Origin: Bog-473 sp035552395
GTDB lineage: Bacteria > Actinomycetota > Acidimicrobiia > Acidimicrobiales > RAAP-2
Direction: 5' to 3'
Assembly (NCBI GenBank): GCA_035552395.1
Contig: DASZLL010000070.1
Span: 1 to 13,909 of the forward strand
Length of the DNA stretch: 13,909 bases
A program made the position numbers and the translations under genes. This document shows, one piece after another, positions 5,786 to 12,496 of this stretch (positions are counted from its first letter, which is position 1; each line of letters begins with the position of its first letter). Under the pieces are notes generated by a model that did not search any database, had not been told where the DNA came from, and saw nothing but the letters and a program-made list of their open reading frames with translations.

Positions 5786-7645
5786 ATGACCAGTACCGGT
5801 ACACCTGCCGCGTCGGGGTCCGGCTCGGCGGGCGCCGACTACGAGACTCACGACTACGACGTCATCGTCATCGGCGCCGGAGGTTCCGGCCTGCGCGCCG
5901 CCATCGAGGCCAAGGAGCGCGGCCTACGCGTCGCGGTCATCTGCAAGTCCCTGCTGGGCAAGGCGCACACCGTCATGGCCGAGGGCGGCATGGCCGCGGC
6001 GATGGGGAACGTGTGGAAAGAGGACACCTGGCAGATCCACTTCCGCGACACCATGCGCGGGGGCAAGATGCTCAACAACTGGCGCATGGCGCAGATCCAC
6101 GCCATAGAGGCGCCCGACCGGGTCTACGAGCTCGAGCGCTGGGGCGCATTGTTCGACCGGACCAAGGACGGCAAGATCTCGCAGCGCGACTTCGGCGGCC
6201 ACCGCTACGCTCGCCTCGCCCACGTCGGTGACCGCACCGGGCTCGAGCTGATCCGCACGCTCCAGCAGAAGGTCGTCTCCATGGGCACCGACGTGTTCAT
6301 GGAGTGCAAGATCCTCCGCCTCCTGGCCGACGCCGAGGGACGGGTCTCGGGTGCGGTCGGTTACATGCGGCCGACGGGAGAGATGGTCGCGTTCACCGCC
6401 AAGGCCATCGTGCTGGCCACCGGGTCGATCGGCAAGTCGTGGATGTACACGTCCAACTCGTGGGAGTCCGTGGGTGACGGCCACGCCATGGCGATCTGGG
6501 CCGGGGCCGACGTCATCGACATGGAATGCGTGCAGTTCCACCCGACAGGCATGGTGTGGCCGCTGTCGGTGCGCGGGATCCTGGTCACCGAGGGCGTGCG
6601 CGGCGACGGCGGGGTCCTGCGGAACTCCCAGGGCACCCGCTTCATGTTCAACTACGTCGCCGACATGTTCCGGTCCGAGACGGCGGACACCGAAGAGGAA
6701 GCCGACGCCTGGTACGACGATCACATCAACAACCGGCGCACGCCCGACCTGCTGCCGCGCGACGAGGTGGCCCGGGCCATCAACTCGGAGGTGAAGGCCG
6801 GTCGGGGGACCCCGCACGGCGGCGTGTACCTGGACATCGCGTCGCGGCGCAGCCCCGAGTACATCAAGCGCCGCCTCCCCTCGATGTACCACCAGTTCAT
6901 GGAGCTGGCCGGCGTCGACATCACGGCCGAGCCGATGGAGGTCGGCCCCACCTGCCACTACATGATGGGTGGGGTGCGCGTCGACGCCGAGACCCAGGCC
7001 GCCACCGTGCCGGGCCTCTTCGCCATCGGCGAGGCATCGGGCGGCATGCACGGTGCGAACCGCCTCGGCGGCAACTCGCTCTCGGACCTCATCGTGTTCG
7101 GGCGCCGCGCCGGGATCGGCGCGTCTGACTTCGCTGAAGGCCGCGCCGGATCGCCGCACGTCGACGCGGCGGAGATCGCCTCGGTGATCGACGATGCCTA
7201 CGCCCCCTTCGGGCGCGAGGACGGCCACAACCCCTACGACGTCCACCACGAGCTCCAAGAGACGATGCAGCGACTCGTGGGCATCATCCGCACCGGGCCC
7301 GAACTCGAGGAGGCCTTGGCCAAGCTCGAGGATCTCAAGCAGCAGACGGCCAAGGTGCAGGTGAAGGGCGGCCGGGCCTACAACCCAGGCTGGAACCTCG
7401 CCACCGACCTCCCGTCGATGATCACGACCTCGATCGCCGTGGCCCAGGGTGCGTTGCAGCGCAAGGAGTCGCGCGGCGGCCATACCCGCGAGGACCATCC
7501 GGGGCCCGACCCCGAGATGGGCAAGGTCAACTTCGTCCAGCACCAGAGGGGCGAGCACGGGTATCTGGCGCCCATCGCCATCGCCCCCGAGCCGCTGCCC
7601 GAGATGCCGGCCGAGCTGCGAGAGCTCTTCGAGGAAGGACATTGA
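5786..7645 (+). CDS. sdhA: Succinate dehydrogenase / fumarate reductase flavoprotein subunit
   Basis: A 619-residue flavoprotein that oxidises succinate to fumarate, passing electrons to SdhB. Start ATG 5786, with GGGAGGA about ten bases upstream. The FAD-binding Rossmann motif VIVIGAGGSGLRAA is at 26-39. H61 in KAHTVMAEGGMA matches the histidine that carries covalent FAD. Catalytic-site elements are present: HPTG at 252-255, TEGVRGDGG with E269 and R272, R325 in LPRDEVAR (the proton-shuttle Arg of the family), H391 in CHYMMGGV, and R426 in the ANRLGGNSL segment. The cap domain and C-terminal helical domain are complete; the length is normal for this family. About 22 residues rich in Gly, Ser, Ala and Thr precede the conserved core. 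The histidine supports a membrane-linked SDH/FRD, not a soluble fumarate reductase; sequence alone does not tell the preferred direction. It lies 3 bases before sdhB, so translation may be coupled. Confidence 0.96.
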   Translation: MTSTGTPAASGSGSAGADYETHDYDVIVIGAGGSGLRAAIEAKERGLRVAVICKSLLGKAHTVMAEGGMAAAMGNVWKEDTWQIHFRDTMRGGKMLNNWRMAQIHAIEAPDRVYELERWGALFDRTKDGKISQRDFGGHRYARLAHVGDRTGLELIRTLQQKVVSMGTDVFMECKILRLLADAEGRVSGAVGYMRPTGEMVAFTAKAIVLATGSIGKSWMYTSNSWESVGDGHAMAIWAGADVIDMECVQFHPTGMVWPLSVRGILVTEGVRGDGGVLRNSQGTRFMFNYVADMFRSETADTEEEADAWYDDHINNRRTPDLLPRDEVARAINSEVKAGRGTPHGGVYLDIASRRSPEYIKRRLPSMYHQFMELAGVDITAEPMEVGPTCHYMMGGVRVDAETQAATVPGLFAIGEASGGMHGANRLGGNSLSDLIVFGRRAGIGASDFAEGRAGSPHVDAAEIASVIDDAYAPFGREDGHNPYDVHHELQETMQRLVGIIRTGPELEEALAKLEDLKQQTAKVQVKGGRAYNPGWNLATDLPSMITTSIAVAQGALQRKESRGGHTREDHPGPDPEMGKVNFVQHQRGEHGYLAPIAIAPEPLPEMPAELRELFEEGH

Positions 7646-7648
7646 GCC

Positions 7649-8518
7649 ATGGCTGACCCGGCTGAGACGGCTTCGACGACGCCCACGGTGGAGACGGCAG
7701 GTGGTGCCGACGCCGCGGCGGGGGGTGCGGCACGTGCCGAGAAGGTGACGATGCGGGTGTGGCGGGGCGATGCCGAGGGAGGCGAGTTCACCAATTACGA
7801 GATGCCGGCCGTCGAGGGCGAGGTGGTGCTCGACGTGATCCACCGGATCCAGGCCGACCCCGCGCCCGACCTGGCGTGCCGCTGGAACTGCAAGGCCGGC
7901 AAGTGCGGATCGTGCTCGGCCGAGATCAACGGGCTGCCGCGACTGCTGTGCATGACGCGCATGGACACGCTGCCCGCGGGCGAGCCGGTGACGGTGGCGC
8001 CGATGAAGACGTTCCCCATCATCCGGGACCTGGTGACCGACGTCTCGTTCAACTACGAGGTGGCCAAGCGGGTGCCCGCGTTCGAGCCGGGTCCCGAGCC
8101 CGAGGGCGGCTACCGGATGCAGCAGATCGACGTCGAGCGGGGCCAGGAGTTCCGCAAGTGCATCGAGTGCTTCATGTGCCAGAACGTGTGCCACGTCATC
8201 CGTGACCACGAGGACAACAAGCCCAAGTACGCCGGGCCGCGTTTCTTCATCCGCTTCGCCGAACTCGAGATGCACCCCCTGGATGTCAACGACCGGCGCG
8301 AACTGGCCCACGACATGGGCCTCGGGATGTGCAACATCACCAAGTGCTGCACCGAGGTGTGCCCAGAGCACATCAAGATCACCGACAACGGCATCATCCC
8401 CATGAAAGAACGCGTGGTCGACGCCCGCTACGACCCGGTGGCCTGGCTCGGGCGCAAGATCACCGGCCGCTCGAAGCCGAAGTCGGCCCAAGACGCCAGA
8501 GAGGCCTCTGCGGGTTGA
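7649..8518 (+). CDS. sdhB: Succinate dehydrogenase iron-sulfur subunit
   Basis: A 289-residue protein that carries electrons from SdhA to the membrane anchor. The 2Fe-2S site is in CRWNCKAGKCGSC followed by PRLLC (NC-K-A-G-KC-G-SC with a distal C). The C-terminal domain has CIECFMCQNVC, then MCNITKCCTEVCPEHI, giving the ligands for the 4Fe-4S and 3Fe-4S centres (C-x2-C-x2-C-x3-C and C-x5-C-x3-C). An extra Cys sits directly before the middle one of the second set. Start ATG 7649, with GAGGAAGGA about nine bases upstream inside the end of sdhA. The first 30 residues or so (ADPAETASTTPTVETAGG onwards) are Ala/Thr/Gly rich and precede the usual N-terminus; an internal start at M35 (VTMRVWRG) would remove it, but the ribosome-binding site favours the annotated start. 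Last gene of sdhCAB. Confidence 0.95.
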   Translation: MADPAETASTTPTVETAGGADAAAGGAARAEKVTMRVWRGDAEGGEFTNYEMPAVEGEVVLDVIHRIQADPAPDLACRWNCKAGKCGSCSAEINGLPRLLCMTRMDTLPAGEPVTVAPMKTFPIIRDLVTDVSFNYEVAKRVPAFEPGPEPEGGYRMQQIDVERGQEFRKCIECFMCQNVCHVIRDHEDNKPKYAGPRFFIRFAELEMHPLDVNDRRELAHDMGLGMCNITKCCTEVCPEHIKITDNGIIPMKERVVDARYDPVAWLGRKITGRSKPKSAQDAREASAG

Positions 8519-8525
8519 GCCTTCG

Positions 8526-8551
8526 GACGCCGCCGGCCCGTCCCCGGCGTC
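8526..8551 (+). terminator. Hairpin downstream of sdhB
   Basis: GACGCCG (8526-8532) and CGGCGTC (8545-8551) form a perfect 7-bp stem around a 12-base loop, beginning 7 bases after the sdhB stop. No T-tract follows. Position between two transcription units supports a terminator role, possibly a weak one. Confidence 0.45.
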
Positions 8552-8567
8552 ATCGCGCCCGGATCGG

Positions 8568-8596
8568 TTCGATCCTCCGGATTCGTTGGTTATCGT
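8568..8596 (+). promoter_or_regulatory. Candidate promoter for the SCP2-like gene
   Basis: A -10-like TATCGT is at 8591-8596, with a weak -35-like TTCGAT 17 bases upstream (8568-8573). The predicted start near 8603 would leave a leader of only about three bases before the ATG at 8606. No Shine-Dalgarno is visible, consistent with an almost leaderless message. Confidence 0.4.
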
Positions 8597-8605
8597 TCGC
8601 TCGCC

Positions 8606-9091
8606 ATGGCCCGCTACCTCTCACCCGAATGGGTCCAGTCCTTCGATGCCGCGCTGAGCGCCCTCGACCTCTCCGACGCCGTCGCCGCAGCAGCGGCGGG
8701 CTCACTGGCGGCGGCCGACGGCGCCTTCAGCGTGGCCCAACTGGTGAGCCGGGTCCCGGCGGATCTGGGCGGGGACGTCGAAGGCTCCGAGTCCGAGGTC
8801 AAGGTGGTGCTCACCGTGGCCGAAGGGCGGGCGCACCTGGCCCTCGACGGCGACGGCGCGCTCGCCGATGGGGCGACGGCGACAATCGCCCTGGGCTACG
8901 CCGACGCGCTGGCGCTCGCCCTGGGACGGCTTGACCCGGCGGACGCGCTGGCGGCCGGACGGGTGCGCGTCCGGGGTGACCTGGCGGCGCTCGTCGCCGG
9001 CCAGGAGATACTCGCCGCGGCAGCGGCGCGCCTGGGGTCGGCGCTCGAGAACCTGACCGACCCGATCGACGACGGGGCCTCGGGGATCTGA
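8606..9091 (+). CDS. SCP2 sterol-carrier-like domain protein (putative)
   Basis: A 161-residue small protein starting MARYLSPEWVQSFDAALSAL. The pattern fits SCP2-like lipid-binding proteins: a helical N-terminus (WVQSFDAAL), a central beta region (KVVLTVAEGRAHLALDGDG), ATATIALGYADALALALGRLDPADAL, then the typical RVRGDLAALVAGQEILAAAAARL that parallels the x-V-x-G-D family signature near the C-terminus. The composition is very Ala-rich. SCP2 proteins bind sterols, fatty acids or acyl-CoA; the ligand here is unknown. There is no signal peptide or membrane segment. It is followed 11 bases later by a short-chain dehydrogenase on the same strand, so the pair may act on a lipid or hydrophobic substrate. 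Family assignment rests on pattern recognition and is moderately sure. Confidence 0.65.
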   Translation: MARYLSPEWVQSFDAALSALDLSDAVAAAAAGSLAAADGAFSVAQLVSRVPADLGGDVEGSESEVKVVLTVAEGRAHLALDGDGALADGATATIALGYADALALALGRLDPADALAAGRVRVRGDLAALVAGQEILAAAAARLGSALENLTDPIDDGASGI

Positions 9092-9102
9092 GCGACCGTC
9101 GG

Positions 9103-9921
9103 GTGGCCTTCCCCCGCTTGTCGCGCGAGGCCCGTGCCCCGTCCTTCGGGGGCCGCTACAGCGGCAAGATCGCGGTGGTCACGGGCGCATCGGCCGGGCT
9201 CGGCGCGCAACTGTGCCGAGACCTGGCTCTCGCCGGCGCGACCGTGGTCGGCCTGGCGCGCAACACGACCCGGCTGGACGCGCTGGCGGTGCAACTGCGC
9301 ACCCACTCGGCAACATCCGAGACGCGCACGTGCGACGTAGGCGACACCGGCAGGCTGCGCGACGTGCTCGACCAGGTGGCGATGACGCACGGTCCCATTG
9401 ACATGCTGATCAACAATGCAGCGCAGGACCCTGGCATCCGGTTGGTCGACATCGGCGAGGACGACTATCGCCACGCCTTCGACGTGAACTTCTTCGGACC
9501 GGTCGCCGCCACCTTGGCCGTCACGCCATCGATGCTGGCGCGCGGGCACGGCATCGTGATCAACGTCTCGTCCGACGGTGGACGTCTCCCCTCGCCCGGG
9601 CCGGGGGCCTATCCGTCGACGAAGGCGGCCCTCTCGGCCTTCACCGAGTCGGTCTCCTTTCGCCTCGAGCCCCAGGGGGTGCGGCTCCACGTCGTCTACC
9701 CGGCCTTCATGGCGACCGAGCTCGGCCTCGGGGCGCTCGGGCGCGGCCTGCGACGCCCGCCGCGCCTGACCCAACGCAGTGTGACCACGGTGTCGCGCCG
9801 AATCCTGGCGCAGGCCGGTGGCCCCTCGCTGGAGATCAGCGTGTCGGGGCTCATTGACGCAGCCATGGTGTTCCGCGCGCTGATGCCGCGCACCTACCAC
9901 CGTTTTCGGCGCAACTGGTAA
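9103..9921 (+). CDS. Short-chain dehydrogenase/reductase (SDR)
   Basis: A 272-residue classical-type SDR. The Rossmann cofactor motif TGASAGLG is at 27-34, followed by DLALAGATVVGLARN. The structural NNAA motif is at 104-107, the catalytic Ser is in INVSSDGG (S156 or S157), and Y170-x3-K174 (YPSTK) completes the active site. A basic Arg in LARN (R53) hints at NADP(H), not strongly. The length is typical plus a short Arg-rich C-terminal tail (MPRTYHRFRRNW). The start GTG at 9103 lies 11 bases past the SCP2 stop; it is the first in-frame start giving about 20 residues before the fold, and TTG 9118 is an alternative. No clear ribosome-binding site is seen, so it may depend on translation of the upstream gene. 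The substrate is unknown; the neighbour suggests a lipid or steroid-like molecule. Confidence 0.9.
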   Translation: MAFPRLSREARAPSFGGRYSGKIAVVTGASAGLGAQLCRDLALAGATVVGLARNTTRLDALAVQLRTHSATSETRTCDVGDTGRLRDVLDQVAMTHGPIDMLINNAAQDPGIRLVDIGEDDYRHAFDVNFFGPVAATLAVTPSMLARGHGIVINVSSDGGRLPSPGPGAYPSTKAALSAFTESVSFRLEPQGVRLHVVYPAFMATELGLGALGRGLRRPPRLTQRSVTTVSRRILAQAGGPSLEISVSGLIDAAMVFRALMPRTYHRFRRNW

Positions 9922-9939
9922 CCGGCCTTGAACGGTCGG
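9922..9939 (+). terminator. Hairpin directly after the SDR stop
   Basis: CCGGCC (9922-9927) can pair with GGTCGG (9934-9939) over a 6-base loop, with one G-T pair, starting right after the TAA. There is no T-tract. The stretch from 9940 to 10126 holds no convincing gene; a -10-like TATCGT is at 10075-10080. Confidence 0.3.
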
Positions 9940-10074
9940 CCACCGCCCTGACCAGGTCTCTCGGGCCGGCCGGTGCTCACCGCCCGGACGGAGCGAGGTC
10001 CCGACATGCTGCGGAACAGTGTCAATGGGGCCTCAATCCGACGGCACTCCTGGGCGAACAACGCGTGACAGAAG

Positions 10075-10120
10075 TATCGTTTCGGCACCGGCTCGCGAAG
10101 GTCGGGCCGGTGGTAGGAGG
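10075..10120 (+). promoter_or_regulatory. Candidate -10 and strong ribosome-binding site of the small ORF
   Basis: TATCGT (10075-10080) is a possible -10 without a clear -35. AGGAGG at 10115-10120 lies six bases before the GTG at 10127. This strong site decides the start; the open frame extends further upstream to 10019, but that part is low-complexity Arg/Gly-rich. Confidence 0.45.
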
Positions 10121-10126
10121 GACGAC

Positions 10127-10339
10127 GTGCATCAGCCGATCGACGACCACTTCCTTTTGAAGTACCGGGCCCTGCTGGACGCCGAAGACCTGGCGTTCGA
10201 CGAGCTCGAGCATGCGTGCGAAGAAGGCGACCGCATGCAGTTCGACAAGGACATGATCGATTGGCAGAACGCCCTCGAGCACAAGATCGCGTTCCTCACG
10301 AGCGCCGGCGTCGAGCTGAGGCTGCCCGTCCTGGGATAA
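10127..10339 (+). CDS. Small hypothetical protein, 70 residues, acidic and helical
   Basis: GTG start at 10127 chosen because of AGGAGG six bases upstream; the stop is TAA at 10337-10339. The protein begins MHQPIDDHFLLKYRALLDAE and is mostly helical and acidic (DLAFDELEHACEEGDRMQFD, then DMIDWQNALEHKIAFL), ending GVELRLPVLG. It has one Cys, no membrane segment, and four His residues. I do not recognise the family. The regular heptad-like spacing of hydrophobic residues would suit a helical hairpin or a small adaptor. It stands alone between the SDR and the convergent TetR gene. Codon use matches its neighbours, and the ribosome-binding site makes it a believable gene. Confidence 0.7.
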   Translation: MHQPIDDHFLLKYRALLDAEDLAFDELEHACEEGDRMQFDKDMIDWQNALEHKIAFLTSAGVELRLPVLG

Positions 10340-10344
10340 CCCTC

Positions 10345-10370
10345 GACCAGCCCGCCTTTAGACCAGCCCG
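10345..10370. repeat. 10-bp direct repeat at a gene convergence
   Basis: GACCAGCCCG occurs at 10345-10354 and again at 10361-10370, spanning the 18-base gap between the small ORF and the TetR stop and running into the TetR C-terminal codons. No hairpin is formed. It may be a small local duplication; no function is evident. Confidence 0.4.
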
Positions 10371-11068
10371 ATTTGGCCAGCCAGTTCGCGGATGGTGGCC
10401 TCGAAGAACGCCTCGGGGTCAAGGATGGTTCTGCGCCAGTGCCCGAACACCTCGAGGCTGATGACGCCGACCACGGTCGTCCAGGCCTGAATGGCCAGCA
10501 CCACTTTTGCGACGGGCATCTCGGGGAAGAGTGCCTCGGTGACCGGTGTCACCGCCTCGCGCAGTGCATCGGAGACGTCGGCGTGCGAGCGCTCCATCCG
10601 CAAACGACCCGCCTCCTTGGCCTCGTTGACGGGGCGCACCATGGCCGCGGCCACCCGGGCGTACGGCTCGACCGTGTCTTCTGGCGCCTCGTACCCCGGC
10701 ACCGGCGTGCCGAAGATCAAGCCCCACTCTTGAGGACGGCCGACGGCCCATCGCCGGATGGCGCGCGGGACCGCGAGCCAGCGCTCGGCGTCGCTCGGCT
10801 CACCTCGCGCCGCGTCGGCCGCCCGCTCGGCTTCGGCCGCCAGCGCTGCATAGGCCGCCATGATCAGCGCACTCAGGAGTGCGTCGCGGCCGTCGAAGTA
10901 GCGGTAGAGCGCCGACGGCGCCAACTCGAGGTCCCGGGCCACCGAGCGCAGGGACAGGGCCGCCGCGCCCTCCTCGGCCACGTGCGCACGGGCCACGGCC
11001 AGGATCTCGGCGGTCATCTCTTCGCGCACCCGCTCGCGGGCCGAGCGGGCGGTGCGAGGCATTGCCAT
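10358..11068 (-). CDS. TetR-family transcriptional repressor
   Basis: A 236-residue regulator from the ATG at 11068 (MAMPRTARSARERVREEMTA); ATG 11062 is equally possible, and an upstream ATG at 11104 lies within the operator and is unlikely. The TetR HTH is clear: EEGAAALSLRSVARDLELAP then SALYRYFDGRDALLSALI (about residues 32-68). The rest is a helical ligand-binding domain resembling the WHG-type C-terminal domain of many actinobacterial TetR proteins (RRWAVGRPQEWGLIFGTPVPGY). It is divergent from the Ddn-like oxidoreductase, with 113 bases between starts containing a good operator with GAACA/TGTTC half-sites. It probably represses both itself and the oxidoreductase, with release by an unknown small molecule. 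A possible own promoter is TTGTGT - 17 - CAGACT on the minus strand, overlapping the left operator arm. Confidence 0.92.
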   Translation of the reverse strand: MAMPRTARSARERVREEMTAEILAVARAHVAEEGAAALSLRSVARDLELAPSALYRYFDGRDALLSALIMAAYAALAAEAERAADAARGEPSDAERWLAVPRAIRRWAVGRPQEWGLIFGTPVPGYEAPEDTVEPYARVAAAMVRPVNEAKEAGRLRMERSHADVSDALREAVTPVTEALFPEMPVAKVVLAIQAWTTVVGVISLEVFGHWRRTILDPEAFFEATIRELAGQIGLV

Positions 11069-11083
11069 GGCTGCCAGTCTGAA

Positions 11084-11129
11084 TGTTCCACGACGAGAAC
11101 ACAAGTACTTGACAAGAACAGTGTTCTCG
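11084..11129. promoter_or_regulatory. TetR operator region between the regulator and the oxidoreductase
   Basis: A perfect 9-bp inverted repeat, CGAGAACAC (11094-11102) and GTGTTCTCG (11121-11129), encloses 18 bases. Within it AGAACAGTGTTCT (11115-11127) is a perfect compact palindrome, and AAGTACTT (11103-11110) a smaller one. Further TGTTC/GAACA half-sites occur at 11084-11088 and 11097-11101. The compact palindrome lies in the spacer between the -35 and -10 of the oxidoreductase promoter, the standard place for TetR repression. Confidence 0.7.
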
Positions 11130-11137
11130 CTTAGGAT
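11109..11137 (+). promoter_or_regulatory. Promoter of the Ddn-like gene (TTGACA - 17 bp - TAGGAT)
   Basis: Consensus -35 TTGACA (11109-11114), 17-bp spacer, -10 TAGGAT (11132-11137); the predicted start is near 11144. It is the best promoter match in the window and is overlapped by the TetR operator. Confidence 0.75.
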
Positions 11138-11181
11138 CGTTGTTCATGGAAACGATTGCCCGCACCGTTCAGGAGGCCGAG

Positions 11182-11643
11182 ATGCCCACGACGCCCGCAC
11201 CCACTGCGCACTACAAGCGCCCCGACTGGTTCACCCAGCACGTCTTCAACCCGATGGTCAGCGGGTTGACCCGCCTCGGCGTCAGCGTCATGGGCTCCCG
11301 CGTCCTCGAGCACCGGGGCCGCGCCTCCGGCAAGCTGCACCACACACCGGTCAACCTGCTCACCTACGAGGGACAGCAGTACCTCGTCTCCCCACGCGGC
11401 CAGACCCAGTGGGTGCGCAACGTGCGCCACGCCGGCGGCCACCTGGTCCTGATCCTCGGCCGGCGGCGCCAGCTCTGCACGGCGACCGAGATCCCCGTCG
11501 AGGACACGCTGCCGATCCTGCGGTCCTACCTCAAGCGCTGGAAGTTCGAGACCGGCATGTTCTTCGAGGGCGTCACGCCGGCCTCGAGTGACGCCGACTG
11601 GGCGGTCGAGGCTCCCCGCCACCCGGTCTTCGTGCTGCGCTAA
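11182..11643 (+). CDS. Nitroreductase/F420H2-dependent quinone reductase family protein (Ddn-like)
   Basis: A 153-residue protein from the ATG at 11182, chosen because AGGAGG (11171-11176) sits five bases upstream; an in-frame ATG at 11146 would add 12 residues and would be almost leaderless from the predicted promoter. The fold pattern is that of deazaflavin-dependent nitroreductase-like split-barrel proteins: FNPMVSGLTRLGVSVMG, then HRGRASGKLHHTPVNLL (the family G-R-x-S-G-x-x-x-x-x-P segment, residues 46-57), QYLVSPRGQTQWVRNVRHAG (68-85) and LCTATEIP. Such proteins use F420H2 (some related families use FMN or bind heme) to reduce quinones or nitro compounds. A single-domain cytoplasmic or membrane-associated enzyme is expected. 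It is under evident TetR control, so it may respond to a toxic or redox-active compound. Substrate and cofactor are inferred from family only. Confidence 0.82.
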   Translation: MPTTPAPTAHYKRPDWFTQHVFNPMVSGLTRLGVSVMGSRVLEHRGRASGKLHHTPVNLLTYEGQQYLVSPRGQTQWVRNVRHAGGHLVLILGRRRQLCTATEIPVEDTLPILRSYLKRWKFETGMFFEGVTPASSDADWAVEAPRHPVFVLR

Positions 11644-11670
11644 GCGGGCGTGGCGCGGCATCATGCTCGC

Positions 11671-12486
11671 ATGGTGTCTCCGTCCCGCGAAGCCGCGCTC
11701 GGCCAGGCCAACCTCATTGCGTTCAACCGCGCGATGACCCGCTGGAGCACGAAGGGCGCGCTCGAAGAGCACGACGGATGCGTGCTCTGTGCGGGTGGAT
11801 CGTGGCTTCCGGTGGTGGCGAACGGCGCGTTCCGCAGCCATGAGGGAGTCGCCGGAGCTGAGTTGATCGCCCGGGCCGAGTCATTTTTCGGGGGCTTCGC
11901 CCGGGGCTTCACCGTCAAGGTGCGCGACAACGGCGAGGACGACGACCTGCGTGACGCCTGCGTCACTGCCGGACTCGACGTGTTCGGAGCGCCCGTGCCC
12001 GAGATGCTGGTCACGGCGCCGCTGCCCGAGCGTGACGGCGTGGACGGCGTCGCGGTCGAGTGGGTCGAGGACGAAGCGGGCGTGGTGGACTTCGTCACGG
12101 TGAACGCCGCGGCCTACGCCAGCTATGGGATGCCCGCCGAGGTGCTGCCCGAGCTCTTCGACCAGTGCTCCGCGCTCGTCGATGATCCGTCGACCCACGT
12201 CGTGGTCGCCCGGCGCTCAGGCGAGCCCATCGCCACCGCCATGGTCTTCGAGAGCGATGGCGTGGCCAGCCTGCAGTGGGTGGGCACCGTCCCCGCCGCC
12301 CGCACCACAGGGCTCGGAGCCCTCGTCACCACGCGGACCACGAACCTGGCCTTCGAGCGCGGCGCGTCGTCGTGCACATTGCAGGCTTCACCGATGGGCG
12401 AACCCGTCTACCGCGCCCTCGGGTACGAGACGATCTACCACTACTCGGAGTACGCGCAGTGGCCGCGACCGCCTAGCCGCTCGTGA
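11671..12486 (+). CDS. GNAT-family N-acetyltransferase
   Basis: A 271-residue protein, start ATG 11671 (MVSPSREAALGQANLIAFNR); a GTG at 11650 would add seven residues without better signals. Residues about 127-265 form a GNAT domain: VEWVEDEAGVVDFVTVNAAAY, HVVVARRSGEPIATAMVF, then the acetyl-CoA-binding motif VGTVPAARTTGLGALVT (R211-T-T-G-L-G216) and the terminal VYRALGYETIYHYSEY. The N-terminal 120 residues resemble a degenerate GNAT-like half (AGGSWLPVVANGAF, FFGGFARGFTVKVRDN), so this may be a tandem-GNAT protein with only the second domain active. The substrate is unknown. CATCAT lies six bases before the ATG as a possible weak -10. It may also be cotranscribed with the Ddn-like gene, 27 bases upstream. 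It converges on the DinB-like gene, with only ten bases between stops. Confidence 0.87.
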   Translation: MVSPSREAALGQANLIAFNRAMTRWSTKGALEEHDGCVLCAGGSWLPVVANGAFRSHEGVAGAELIARAESFFGGFARGFTVKVRDNGEDDDLRDACVTAGLDVFGAPVPEMLVTAPLPERDGVDGVAVEWVEDEAGVVDFVTVNAAAYASYGMPAEVLPELFDQCSALVDDPSTHVVVARRSGEPIATAMVFESDGVASLQWVGTVPAARTTGLGALVTTRTTNLAFERGASSCTLQASPMGEPVYRALGYETIYHYSEYAQWPRPPSRS

Positions 12487-12496
12487 CGCGGTCGAC

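Noticed and set aside
4723..5787. Minus-strand open frame opposite sdhC and its leader
   Set aside because: Charged low-complexity translation, opposite a membrane protein gene with clear family motifs and a strong ribosome-binding site.
5924..8491. Long minus-strand open frame (855 codons) opposite sdhA and sdhB
   Set aside because: Antisense shadow of two well-supported genes; the translation has no recognisable domain.
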